The notes under the pieces: model-generated
Databases searched by the model: none
Told to the model about the DNA's origin: nothing
Seen by the model: only the letters and a program-made list of their open reading frames with translations
Made by a program: the position numbers and the translations under genes
Shown here: one piece after another, positions 49,711 to 60,900 of the stretch
Numbering within the stretch: position 1 is the stretch's first letter
Layout of the letters: every line of letters begins with the position of its first letter
From: Tetrahymena thermophila SB210
Taxonomy: Eukaryota > Ciliophora > Oligohymenophorea > Hymenostomatida > Tetrahymenidae
Assembly (NCBI RefSeq): GCF_000189635.1
Contig: NW_002476570.1
Location: 372,001 to 436,000, forward strand
Reading direction: 5' to 3'
DNA length: 64,000 nucleotides

Positions 49711-50183
49711 GCTTTGTAAATAGCTTGAGTTTATTATTTTAATTATTGAAAGTATACAGTATACATATAATATTTCATAATAACTTTTTGTTTAAAATTG
49801 ATTAAATGATTTTAATAACATTGTATTAATAAGTATAAAAACAGTAAAAATATCTCATGCTAAATTTAGTTTATTATTAAAAGAATGAAAATAATAGGCA
49901 TAGAAAAAACTATTCTTTTTTCTATACGAATTTGAAATAGAGATTACATAGAAATTTAAAGTTATGTGAGTAACATTAATAAATCTGATAACTCTGATAA
50001 AAAAATTGCTTCTGATATATAGAAAATTTAATTGATCTTTGAATATTCTACAAAAAGAGTATCCTATTCAATAATTAAGTTTTAACTTAATTGTAACTAG
50101 CTTAAGAAATAATTATTAAATTAGTTAAAACAAAAAACCATTGAAGATTTAATTTGATATCTTTGAAAGAAAAATTTATAAGA

Positions 50184-52298
50184 ATGATAAGGAGACTAAT
50201 TAACTTCTTTTGCAAAAAATCTGATAAAAGTAATCAAATAAATACAGAAAAAGACTGCAAAAAGCAAGAAGATGAAGAATACATACCGACATAATTTGAG
50301 ATGTGGAGATTTTATAGGAAATTTTTAAAATTTGATTACAAACAGATAATATTCAAGAATATTTCTACTTTATTATCTACAATAGCTTATGCAAAATAAC
50401 CATTTCTTTTAGTCAGGATAAAAAATGCTTTAATATAAAATGATTTTGTTGATCTTCAGTCAGCGTTTATAGGTTATTTACTTTGCATTTTATTAAGACA
50501 GATATTAAATTTTGTAGAGTCTTAGATTTCACAAAACTCATTTAAAAAGATGAAACAAGATACTATTAAATAGATTTTAAATCATTTATTTAGTTTAGAC
50601 ATGTAGTATTTCGAAGAAAACAAAGTGACTTAAATATCTGCTATTATCAAATAAGGAGCTAGTTAAATATGTTCTGAGTTGAGGTATAGTAAAATATTTG
50701 ATAAAATTGATAGCTACATATACTACTTAGGCTAAATTTACTTTGTTTACACTGTTAGTCCATTAATTTTAGTTTCAATGTTTATCTTTAGCTTTACAAG
50801 TAATTTGTTGATGGCTTACTTTAAAATAAAATCAAGCCAAATCAAGAAGTAAGAGTCAGAGGAGAGTGAATTTAAAGATTTTGCTCTTGATGATATTTTA
50901 AATAATATGCTAGTTATTAAAACCTTTGGAACTGAAAAAAGGGAAGTAGAAAACCTAAGTAAAATAATTAAATAAAATAAAATAAATGCCTAGAGAAGGT
51001 AAAAATATGATAAAATAACAGATATAATAGATAATAGTGCTTATGAAATAGCTAAGATAGTTATTATTTTGTAAATATTCTTTTGGAGTGGGTTAAAAGA
51101 AAACTAGGCTATATTTGCTAACACTCTTTCAGAAATAATTGGATATTCTTATTGCACATTTTTAATAACTAATGATATCTTAAAACTTTTTCAATCTCAG
51201 CCAGCAGATTATTATGAAAGTAGGAAAAAATACATAGGAAAAGTAATGAAACTCTTTGAAACAGTTCCTAAAATAAAACAAGACTATGAAAACAATAAAA
51301 ACGACACTAATTTATTTGAAGGAAATATCGCATTTGATAATGTTTCTTTTTCTTATCCAGTTTCAAAAGATCACTTAGCTCAAATGAACTAGTAAAGGCG
51401 TTTAGAGGAAAAAGAGAAGAAATAGCAATTAAATAGTAATGAAAACTCATAATTATAAGTCTAAGAGTAAACAGTACAAGAAATAGCTGAAGAAAATATT
51501 AATCCCACAGGGAATGAACTTAACAAACAAGAAGAAGAAGAAGAAAATATGATAAATAAGCAACCAAATAAATAAATTGATTAAGTTGTGATAAAAAATA
51601 TGTCTTTTTAAATTAAAAAAGGCTAATTTGTAGCTTTCGTAGGTACAAGCGGAAGTGGTAAATCAACAATAATAAAACTTATTTAAAGATTTTATGATGT
51701 GAATTCTGGATCTATTCTACTTGATGGATAAAACATAAAAGATGTTTCTTTACATAAACTAAGAAGAAGTATAGGCTTAGTCAGTTAAGAACCTTCTCTT
51801 TTCGATAATGATATAGAATACAATATAACATATGGATGTGAAAATAATAAATATACGTAAGAAGAGTTAAAGTACATTTGTGATATCTCAGGAGTTAGTG
51901 AGTTTGTTTTTGATGAAAAGAGATTCCCTGAAGGATTGAAAACTTTAGTTGGATCTAAAGGTACTAAACTGAGTGGTGGATAGAAGTAGAGAATAGCAAT
52001 TGCTAGGGCTCTAATAAAAAAGCCAAAAATATTAATTTTAGACGAAGCAACAAGCTCACTCGATGCAGAGAGTGAGAACACAGTCTAATAATACATAGAT
52101 TAGCTAGTAGGATATAGAGGTATGACTATAGTAGTTGTTGCTCATAGGTTGAGCACAATTGTCAAAAGTGATAACATATTTGTAATGGAGAAAGGTGTAT
52201 TAAGAGAGCAAGGAACTCATGAATAATTGCTTTCTTTAAATGGAATATATTCAAAGCTTGTTCATCATTAGCTCAATTTTTAATAATAAGAAAATTGA
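50184..52298 (+). CDS. ABC half-transporter, ABCB/MDR type (704 aa)
   Basis: Intronless, 2115 nt. A basic/acidic 45-residue N-terminus leads to [14 protein letters not shown] and the transmembrane domain (about 60-330; LFSLDMQYFEEN corresponds to the coupling region). [12 protein letters not shown] (about 385-393), a Glu/Gln/Asn-rich insertion of about 65 residues, then Walker [10 protein letters not shown] (about 486), [25 protein letters not shown] (about 595), [14 protein letters not shown] and AHRLSTI. All ATPase motifs are intact. Paralogous to the next gene and to the one at 34286, with 708 bp between the two tandem genes here. Homodimer or heterodimer with a paralogue; substrate unknown. 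Confidence 0.95.
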
Positions 52299-53006
52299 AA
52301 TTATTTTTATATATCAAAAAAACTTGTGAATTAATTTATATTTTGTATTTTATTAATTTTTAAAAGTTAAAAACAATTAGAGAGTCATTTTATTTCTTTC
52401 TTTAATAATTTAAAATATAATTTTTTTAAATATTTCATTTAATTTCTTTCTTGAAAAAGGAATAAATTTTTTTTTGTATGTTTTTACTTTTTATTCATTC
52501 AATTAAAAAATGTATTTTGAACATTAAATAAGCAAAGAAAAAAATTAAAAAATTTACTATTAATCATAAAGAAATATTAATTTTTTATATGTCAAAAATT
52601 TATTTTAATTTTTTCAGCTTTGAATTTTGATTTCTTTTGCAATGAACAACTTCTCTTTAAATTAAACTCAGATAAAAATACAAATTTTTTGAATATAAAA
52701 CTAACTATATTTGAAATAGACTATTTATTTATTAAAAAATTCAAGTGAAAAATGTTATATTATAAGTAATTTACCAAACTTTTTACTATTGTATTTTTCT
52801 TTGTCTAGTTAAATCTAGGATATTAAAAGAAAAATTTCTGATAAATTTTTTTGTACTAATTTCTATACTTTTTACAATCGATTATCAATATGATTAGTGA
52901 ATACTGATGTAGTTTTGTTTTCAAATGCTTATTTTTTAAAGGTTATTTGTTTAATCAAAAATATAAAAAAAAATAATAATAAAAGAAAAGATAAAATAAA
53001 ATTGAA
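52299..53006. other. Intergenic spacer between tandem ABC genes
   Basis: AT-rich; no coding frame or RNA gene seen. It must hold the promoter of the downstream ABC gene. Confidence 0.6.
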
Positions 53007-55118
53007 ATGTTAAGTAAGATAAAATCTATCTTTAGTCTTAGTAAGGAGAACTTAGAAACAAATAATAAAAATAATAACTAAATCCCTGTAAAAGAGGAAG
53101 AGTATGTTCCTTCTGCATTTGAGATATTGAAATTCAATTTTTAATTCTTAAAAATAGATTACTCAAGCATTTTGTACAGATATATTTACTATATTTATGA
53201 TTCTTATGTGAGAGTTATTACGCCTTTTATATTACTAGAAGTTAAAAATGCAATAGTTGAAAACGATTTTGAAAAAATGAAATATTAAATTGTAAAGTAT
53301 ATGCTTTTAAAATTTATATTACAGATATTATGTTTCTTAGATACCAAAATAAACTATAATTAGAATTAAGAAACTGAATAACAAGTATAGAAGTCTATTT
53401 TAGAAAACATTTTGAGCAAAGATGTACAGTTTTTTGAAGATAATAAGATAACATAATTAGCAGATACATTAAAGTAAGGAAGTGAATATATAGCAAACGA
53501 GCTTTCTTATGGAAATATTTACTAGAAATTTAATTTAGCAATAACAATTATTTCAAAAATGTACTTTATATACTACTTAAGCCCATACTTATTGATTAAC
53601 TTTTTGGTGACATGCTTTTTATTTTAGATAGTTATGTTTTTACTGTTTCTAAAGATTGAAAAATTACAAGAAAAAAAAAGTAAAAAAAATGATGTATTAG
53701 ATTTTGTTGTTGATGATATTCTTAATAACATAACAGTTATCAAAACATTTGGTACAGAATTGAAAGAATCTAGTAGAATATAAAATATGATCCTAAAAAG
53801 TGAAGAGGAATCCAAATAAATAAATGCTTTATAACAAATGTCTTATGTACTTAGATCAGCGTCTTTTGAAATTGTAAATATTTGTCTAATTTTATAAATA
53901 TTTTTCTAAATTGGACTCTCAGCACCTATTAATTAAGTTGCTTAATCTATCACTGATATCTTTTAAGCTAATTATTATGGTTTTTAATTGGCAAATTAAA
54001 TAATAAGGATTATATTAAATAAACCAGAGAACTATTATCTTGATGGTAAAAAGTAAGCAGGCAAAATAATGTAACTATTCAAATTACAATCTGGAATACC
54101 TTAAGATATCTATTATGATAAAAAAGATGAATCATAATTTACTGGCGATATAGTCTTTGATAATGTTTCTTTCAAGTATCCTGCCTCAAAAGATAGTTTA
54201 GCTAAAATAAATCAAAAGATCTAGCAGGAAGATAAATCCATTGAAAATAATCAATAAGATTAAATATCATCTAAACAATAAGATGAGTTGGAATACTCTT
54301 CTGATTAAGATTCTGACCTTTCAGATTAAAATTTATAAAAAGAAGACACTAAATTGCTTGAATTAAATAAACAAAATTCTGCTTTTGAGAGAGAATATGT
54401 CATCAATAATCTCTCGTTTAAAATTAAATAAGGTCAATATGTAGCTTTTGTTGGAAAGAGCGGATGTGGAAAATCTACAATCATAAAACTACTTTAAAGA
54501 TATTATGATACTACTTCTGGATCTATCCTTTTTGATAATTAAAATATTCGTGACTGCTCTATTGGTAAACTTAGAAGAAGCGTAGGTTTTGTAAGCTAGG
54601 AACCTTCACTTTTCGATAATGATATAGAATATAATATAACTTATGGATCTATTGATAGTGATTACACTGATGAAGATATCTAAAAAGTTTGTGACATGTC
54701 AGGAGTTAGCGAATTTGTGTTTGATAAAAACAGATTTCCGAAGGGACTAAAAACTTTAGTTGGCTCAAAAGGAATGAAATTAAGTGGAGGTTAGAAGTAG
54801 AGAATAGCAATTGCAAGAGCTTTGATGAAAAAGCCAAAAATTTTAATACTAGATGAGGCTACTAGCTCTTTAGATGCTGAAAGTGAACATTAAGTTTAAT
54901 AGTAAATAGATAAATTAGCCTAATAAGGAGATTTAACTCTTATTGTAGTTGCTCATAGATTAAGCACAATAGCGAAGAGTGATAAAATATTTGTACTTAA
55001 GCATGGAGAAATAAAAGAAGAAGGAACCCATGCTGAATTATTATCTAAAAATGGTATATATAAAAAGTTAGTTCATTACCAAATTAACTTTTAAGATAAA
55101 CTCAAAAAATAAATATGA
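53007..55118 (+). CDS. ABC half-transporter, ABCB/MDR type (703 aa)
   Basis: Intronless, 2112 nt. TMD in residues 50-320. NBD begins at FDNVSFKYP (about 383-391), followed by a long insertion rich in Gln, Asp, Glu, Ser and Lys; Walker [10 protein letters not shown] (about 482, with Lys and Cys in the variable positions), [25 protein letters not shown] (about 591), [14 protein letters not shown] and AHRLSTI. All ATPase motifs are present. Its TMD has diverged more from the 50184 gene than its NBD has, the usual pattern when substrate range changes after duplication. Confidence 0.95.
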
Positions 55119-55476
55119 AATTTATTTATTTAATTACATTGATGACTTGTGTGTATTTTATTATTTAATCTATTTACTCCTTTAATTATTAGTTGTAAAT
55201 TCAAATTAGTCTCATTTTTTAATTACAAATTAATAGTTTAGCAGTAAATAAATAAATTCAATTTATTTTAGTTAAAAGTAAAAGTATTATTTAATTTAAT
55301 TTTTATTGATTTTTTTGATTAATGCAAGTTTATTTTAAAAAAATATTAATTTGATTTTTTGAGAAGATTAAATATGTTTGTTTTTTTAATTCTTTGGTTG
55401 TTTTTAAAGAATATTTAGTTATTTTTTTTTAAACAAATAAAGATAATGATTGAAAATATTTATCATATCTTGTTAA
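55119..55476. other. Intergenic spacer before the tRNA/gap region
   Basis: AT-rich. The last bases (TATCTTGTTAA) match the sequence just upstream of the tRNA-Phe at 28682, suggesting a shared ancestry of the two loci. Confidence 0.6.
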
Positions 55477-56110
55477 GCCTTTATAGCTCAGCTGGGAGAG
55501 CGNNNNNNNNNNNNNNNNNNNNNNNNNNNNNNNNNNNNNNNNNNNNNNNNNNNNNNNNNNNNNNNNNNNNNNNNNNNNNNNNNNNNNNNNNNNNNNNNNN
55601 NNNNNNNNNNNNNNNNNNNNNNNNNNNNNNNNNNNNNNNNNNNNNNNNNNNNNNNNNNNNNNNNNNNNNNNNNNNNNNNNNNNNNNNNNNNNNNNNNNNN
55701 NNNNNNNNNNNNNNNNNNNNNNNNNNNNNNNNNNNNNNNNNNNNNNNNNNNNNNNNNNNNNNNNNNNNNNNNNNNNNNNNNNNNNNNNNNNNNNNNNNNN
55801 NNNNNNNNNNNNNNNNNNNNNNNNNNNNNNNNNNNNNNNNNNNNNNNNNNNNNNNNNNNNNNNNNNNNNNNNNNNNNNNNNNNNNNNNNNNNNNNNNNNN
55901 NNNNNNNNNNNNNNNNNNNNNNNNNNNNNNNNNNNNNNNNNNNNNNNNNNNNNNNNNNNNNNNNNNNNNNNNNNNNNNNNNNNNNNNNNNNNNNNNNNNN
56001 NNNNNNNNNNNNNNNNNNNNNNNNNNNNNNNNNNNNNNNNNNNNNNNNNNNNNNNNNNNNNNNNNNNNNNNNNNNNNNNNNGGTCCTCGGTTCGATCCCG
56101 AGTGAAGGCA
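55477..56110 (+). tRNA. tRNA-Phe (GAA) interrupted by an assembly gap
   Basis: The first 26 bases of the tRNA (55477-55502) and the last 29 (56082-56110) flank 579 N's. 26 + 29 is exactly 18 short of the 73-nt gene. The flanks are thus either the halves of one tRNA whose anticodon stem-loop was not assembled, or the outer halves of two or more tandem copies. A T-run follows at 56111. Confidence 0.75.
55503..56081. other. Assembly gap (579 N)
   Basis: Run of N placed inside a multi-copy tRNA sequence; the length may be an estimate and not real. Confidence 0.99.
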
Positions 56111-56181
56111 TTTTTTATTTTTATAAAAAAAAATATATAATTTTATGTTAAAAATTATTTATAATAGGTGCACTTAAAAAA

Positions 56182-56254
56182 TGCCTTCACTCGGGATCGA
56201 ACCGAGGACCGTAAGATCTTCAGTCTTACGCTCTCCCAGCTGAGCTATAAAGGC
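56182..56254 (-). tRNA. tRNA-Phe (GAA), inverted copy
   Basis: Intact 73-nt gene identical to 28682-28754, on the minus strand, 71 bp from the end of the gapped plus-strand copy. Anticodon GAA, no intron; T6 terminator on its strand at 56175-56181. Confidence 0.97.
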
Positions 56255-57961
56255 TTAACAATATTTAAACAATAACTAAATAAAAATACAATTAATTTAA
56301 ATTATGAATAAAATCTTTCTTAATTCTAAAATATCTAATAAAATAATTTGCATACAATAGTCATTATTTAGTAGAAAGCTTCAATTCTAAAAGATTATTT
56401 TATTAAATATCATTTCAAAAATTATTTAAAAGAAATATCCTTTGTAATTAATTTATCTATCTTTGAATTAATTTATAAGTTTAGCAGTTTAAATTTAATT
56501 TCAAAATCAAATAAAAAATGTAAGAATTATTTATTGAAAAAATTATTTATGGAATCAACTTTAAATTAAAATTTAAAAAGAAATAAAATTATTTCTAATA
56601 TTTGAAACATTGACAACTACAAATTTAACCTGAATAAAATTGATTTTTAAGAATAATAGAAGTGTAAAATTTTATGAATTAAATAAATTTTTAAGCTTTA
56701 TTATAAATTAATTTATATTTACTAATTGGGTAAATCTATATATTCTATAAAGTTAGTTGATAGCCTTGTATTTAAATCGTCTTTCTCAGATAAAAGAAAA
56801 GTATAATTTGCTTTTTTATACTTTTTTAACAGGGCTTGTAAGAAATACCATTAGAATCTGAACAAAAACTAAATAATTTAATAAATTAATTATTATAGAT
56901 TAAAATTTCCTATTTTTCAATGATGACTTGGTGTATTTTCGATATATAGATATGGTCTTTAAAAAAAATAGAAAATAAATAACCAATTTGAATTTAATCT
57001 TCTAAAAAAATAAAATGAAATTACATTGGAAATAATATTCAATATTAAAAATAATTAAAAAATATTTGTAATATTTTGATAGAAAGAATGACAAACTATT
57101 TTTTAGAAGTTATTAGTATTTTTAAAGAGATATTTTATAAGCCTCATTAGAAAATTTTTTAAAAGGTTATTATGGCTTAAATTTAAAATCAAAGGTCTTA
57201 AAGTGATCACATAACAATTTAAGACAAATTTAAAACAGTAAACTGTATTTTTAATTTTAAAATACTATCTATAAATTGTTATATTAGTTTTTAGTAATGT
57301 TAGTTTTTTGAAATTACTTTAATTAAAAAGAAAGGTTGGTGTAAGTTAAAATTAGCTAAAAGCTAAGTATACATATAAAATCACTGCAATTATTTAGCTG
57401 TTTACATAAAAAACTACTTAGTTGGAATAACATTTTTTTCTAAATTAAGATATTTGTTCTTTCAAGCTTAATTTTAAGGCAATATTTTAAAATTTATTTT
57501 GACTGAGAGCATCACTATGTGTAAATATGTAACTAGATTGATGCTTAGCTTGATTATAGACCCCTCTTTTATTTTCATTAAATTAATACATTCTAAATAA
57601 AATTGGAAAAAATTTATGGTTTGAAAGAAATTGAAAAATTAATTAATTGAATTACATCGTTAAATTAAATATATATAGTTGATTTTAATATTCACTAGAA
57701 GTTTTAGTTGAGATCTGATAAAATTTTGAAATACTTAATAATTAATTTATTTACTAATACATTAAATTTAATTGCGTATCTTAAATTTATCTGGAAAGAT
57801 TCTATTTATCAGATAAAAAGATAAAATCAAATAAAAATAATAAAAAGGTATAAAATAAAACAAAAAACATTTCTAACATTTCACCTTAAAAAAGTTAGAG
57901 TAATCACATTATACATTTTTGAGAAATTTAACTTGAAAAGCAATACCAAGCCTTTTTAGAA
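56255..57961. other. Intergenic spacer
   Basis: 1.7 kb of AT-rich sequence between the inverted tRNA and the PAS-family gene. No coding frame or RNA gene recognised. Confidence 0.6.
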
Positions 57962-60900
57962 ATGATTGTGAAGGAGTACTTTATTTCTTAATATCAAAAA
58001 ACAATTAAAGCATAGAAAAGAGGAAGATTTGAAGGTATTCTACTACTATTGCTTTAGCTTTATTTTAGTTTGTAGTTTCTCATAAGTAAGAGTGCTTTAA
58101 ACAACTTTAGCAAGCGAGAGGGATCTTTATTCAATTCTATTTAATCAATTCAGATATTTCATAAAGACATCTACTAAAAAATTATCTTATACTTTGTTTT
58201 AGTTGTCAACGCCTTGATAATTATGTTATTTTTGATAGACTTTATAATTTTTTACATAATGAAAAAAGCTAAAAGCAAATATATATTTAACAATGACACT
58301 CAATAGCAAAGTTACTTATATGTCCAATAAATAATTTTAGGCATGTTGTGCAATAAATATGAATACATTATCTTAATTCCTAGCTATTACATAGGATTTG
58401 TGCTAATCTAAAATCCTATTGGGATCATTAACATCTTTTCTACATTTATAATAAGTAAAATTATCTTTCTTATTTATTGAGAAAAGTAAATACTTAGACT
58501 TTTATTACAAACATTCTATATGTTTTTTTTTTTCGCATTTCAAAAAGAGTAATTTTTAGCATTTCAATAAATGGCACCTAAATTAAATAAATTGCATTTG
58601 GTGTCTGATAGATTAATTTGGTCACTCGCTAGGGATCGACCTTTAAATTAATTAATTAATTGTAACCTTCGAAAGATCATTTTTTAATTTACAATTTTAA
58701 CAACGTGAATCAATTAAAGTGTAAATAAAACAGAAAATGTAAAAATCAAATGAAATAATCATATATTGATTTAATTACTACTGTTACTATTTCAAATTTC
58801 ATTTTGTAATTAGAAACGAAATGCTGGTTTTAGAATCTTTATCTCTAAGATTTAATCTAAAAGAAAGACTAAGAATTTACTTTTCTTAAATTTTAATTTA
58901 GTAATAACTCAAAGTTATAAAGTCTAATCTGAATAACTAACTAACTAAATGAAATATAGACTATTTTGAAAACACAAATAAATAAATAAATAATATTTCT
59001 TATTAAAAAGGTTGCTGGATAGGAATCAATGATTTTGATTTTAGCTTAAACTCCTTTGAAAGAGATTACCTTTCTAGAGGAAATTGTCTTGAAATATAAA
59101 TTTCAAATAACATTTTTGTTTTGGTTCTAGGACTTATTCAAGGTTATTTTGACTCTAGCTTGATTGATATTTTCTGCATACTTTATGGCCTTTTTACAAT
59201 CTTAGCATATTCTTATTTCAAAATCTATAACAACAGCTAAACAAGATTTCTTCATTTGTCTTTCTATATCTTATTTACTCTTCTTTCATTTTTGATTGCT
59301 CTTTAAAGAGTATTAAATTATATAGATATACTTATCTACATGTCTTTCCTCGTAATACCTATTTCATTTAAGATTGCTCACCTTATAGAAAAACATGAAT
59401 CTAATTTAGATGCTCAGGAAATTTTCATATAAGAAGATTAAATCGATGAATAAAGCTTTGTCAGCTCTCCAAAAAAAGTTATTTTTTTAGTAAATTGTTT
59501 GATTGGCTAGATTAGATTAAGTTATTCTGAGTATTCGTTAAGAGACTCATCAATTATACTTGAACAAATTTCTTATTACCATACCAAAATTTGCTCTGAT
59601 GATTCCCAATGCTTTTGTAAAGATTAAGTAATTATTTTTATCTTATAAATTATGATTGCGCTTACTAAATCAATGTTATGCTAATTATTTTATCTAAATT
59701 AAATTTTTGTTTGAATGCTACTCTTTACAATCAATCAATCTGATTATTACATAGATCAATTTGAAAAAACAAATTATAAGTATCTCATACGTCTTCAAAG
59801 CATGCATTCAGATATTTATTTATTTATTCTTAATCCATTTGTCTTATTTAAGCAATCAATCAATCACATTTAGATTGATTCATTAATTTATAATCAAAAA
59901 TTGAATTAAAATTATTTTGACTTTTTTAAATTTAAAATCGATTATAATAGTGTAAAATCTATTCGATTTCATGATTTAATTTTGACAATATAACTACGAA
60001 TTTTTTTACCATACATTTAAGATAATAAAAAATTTGATTTCTAAGATTATATTCTTAACTTATTTATATATAGTTGGCTGATAAAAAATGGGAGAATTAG
60101 ATAGGTAAAATAAAAAGGAAAAGATTCCTTGAAGATTATATCTAAAGGTTATTTAAACTATGTACTATTCATTCTATGAAATCTAAGAAAGATAACAATT
60201 CAAGTATTTACTTTTCCTATCTCCATTTCTTAATAGAATTCTCTTAATCAAGAGTTTTGTCACTGTGTATCTTATCACAAATCAAATAATCTAATCGTTT
60301 TTCGCTTAGAGAATTGATGTACCTGTACTATCTTACTAATTTAATTAGATAGAAATTCCTGAATCATAATAACTCATAATAAGAAGACTTTGGAGTAGCT
60401 CTCAAATATGAAGAAGCCTTAATAAAAATATTCTTTCAATATGAAAATTGTATTATTAAAAAGCTTGAAATGGTGCATACCTTAAATAAAGATTTTATTA
60501 ATTTGGAATCATTTTTAGACATAACTAAAAGACTCTACACTGAAAAATAGGAACTATTTTAGTAATTAAAGGAAATGGCTTAAGTCTCACACAAAAACTA
60601 TTTATTAAGAGAGATGATAAACGGATATGTAAAAAATTTATCATTCATAGAGTTAAAGAGAGATTTCATATCTAAAGAAACTTAAAGCTAGAAGCTGATC
60701 ATTTAATAGCAAATCAAGGAAAGAAACTTGATGAAGAAGCAACAACTAGCTAAGCAATAAAGATAAGCAGATTATGAAATTGATATTTAAAAGGAGAATC
60801 ATCAATTATTAATCCAGTAAATTATTTCTATTTATAATGATAATTAAGAAGTTGATGATAAAGTTAACATGATCAAATAGCTGATGCGCAAAGAAAAAAT

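Larger units (their letters stand above)
48783..50183. other. Intergenic spacer with strong inverted repeats
   Basis: AT-rich spacer between divergently oriented genes. Holds a 12-bp-stem inverted repeat (49116-49162), two adjoining hairpins (49290-49331) and an AACT repeat (49690-49710). No coding frame recognised. Confidence 0.6.

Noticed and set aside
51785..53815. Minus-strand ORFs at 51785 and 53624
   Set aside because: Antisense to the ABC transporter NBD and TMD coding sequence.
55446..56111. 219-aa and 207-aa ORFs filled with X
   Set aside because: Artefacts of reading through the N gap; the known ends are tRNA sequence.
58618..58680. GC-richer intron stretch as a tRNA
   Set aside because: No acceptor, D or anticodon stem can be folded around it; only a weak resemblance to a T-arm.
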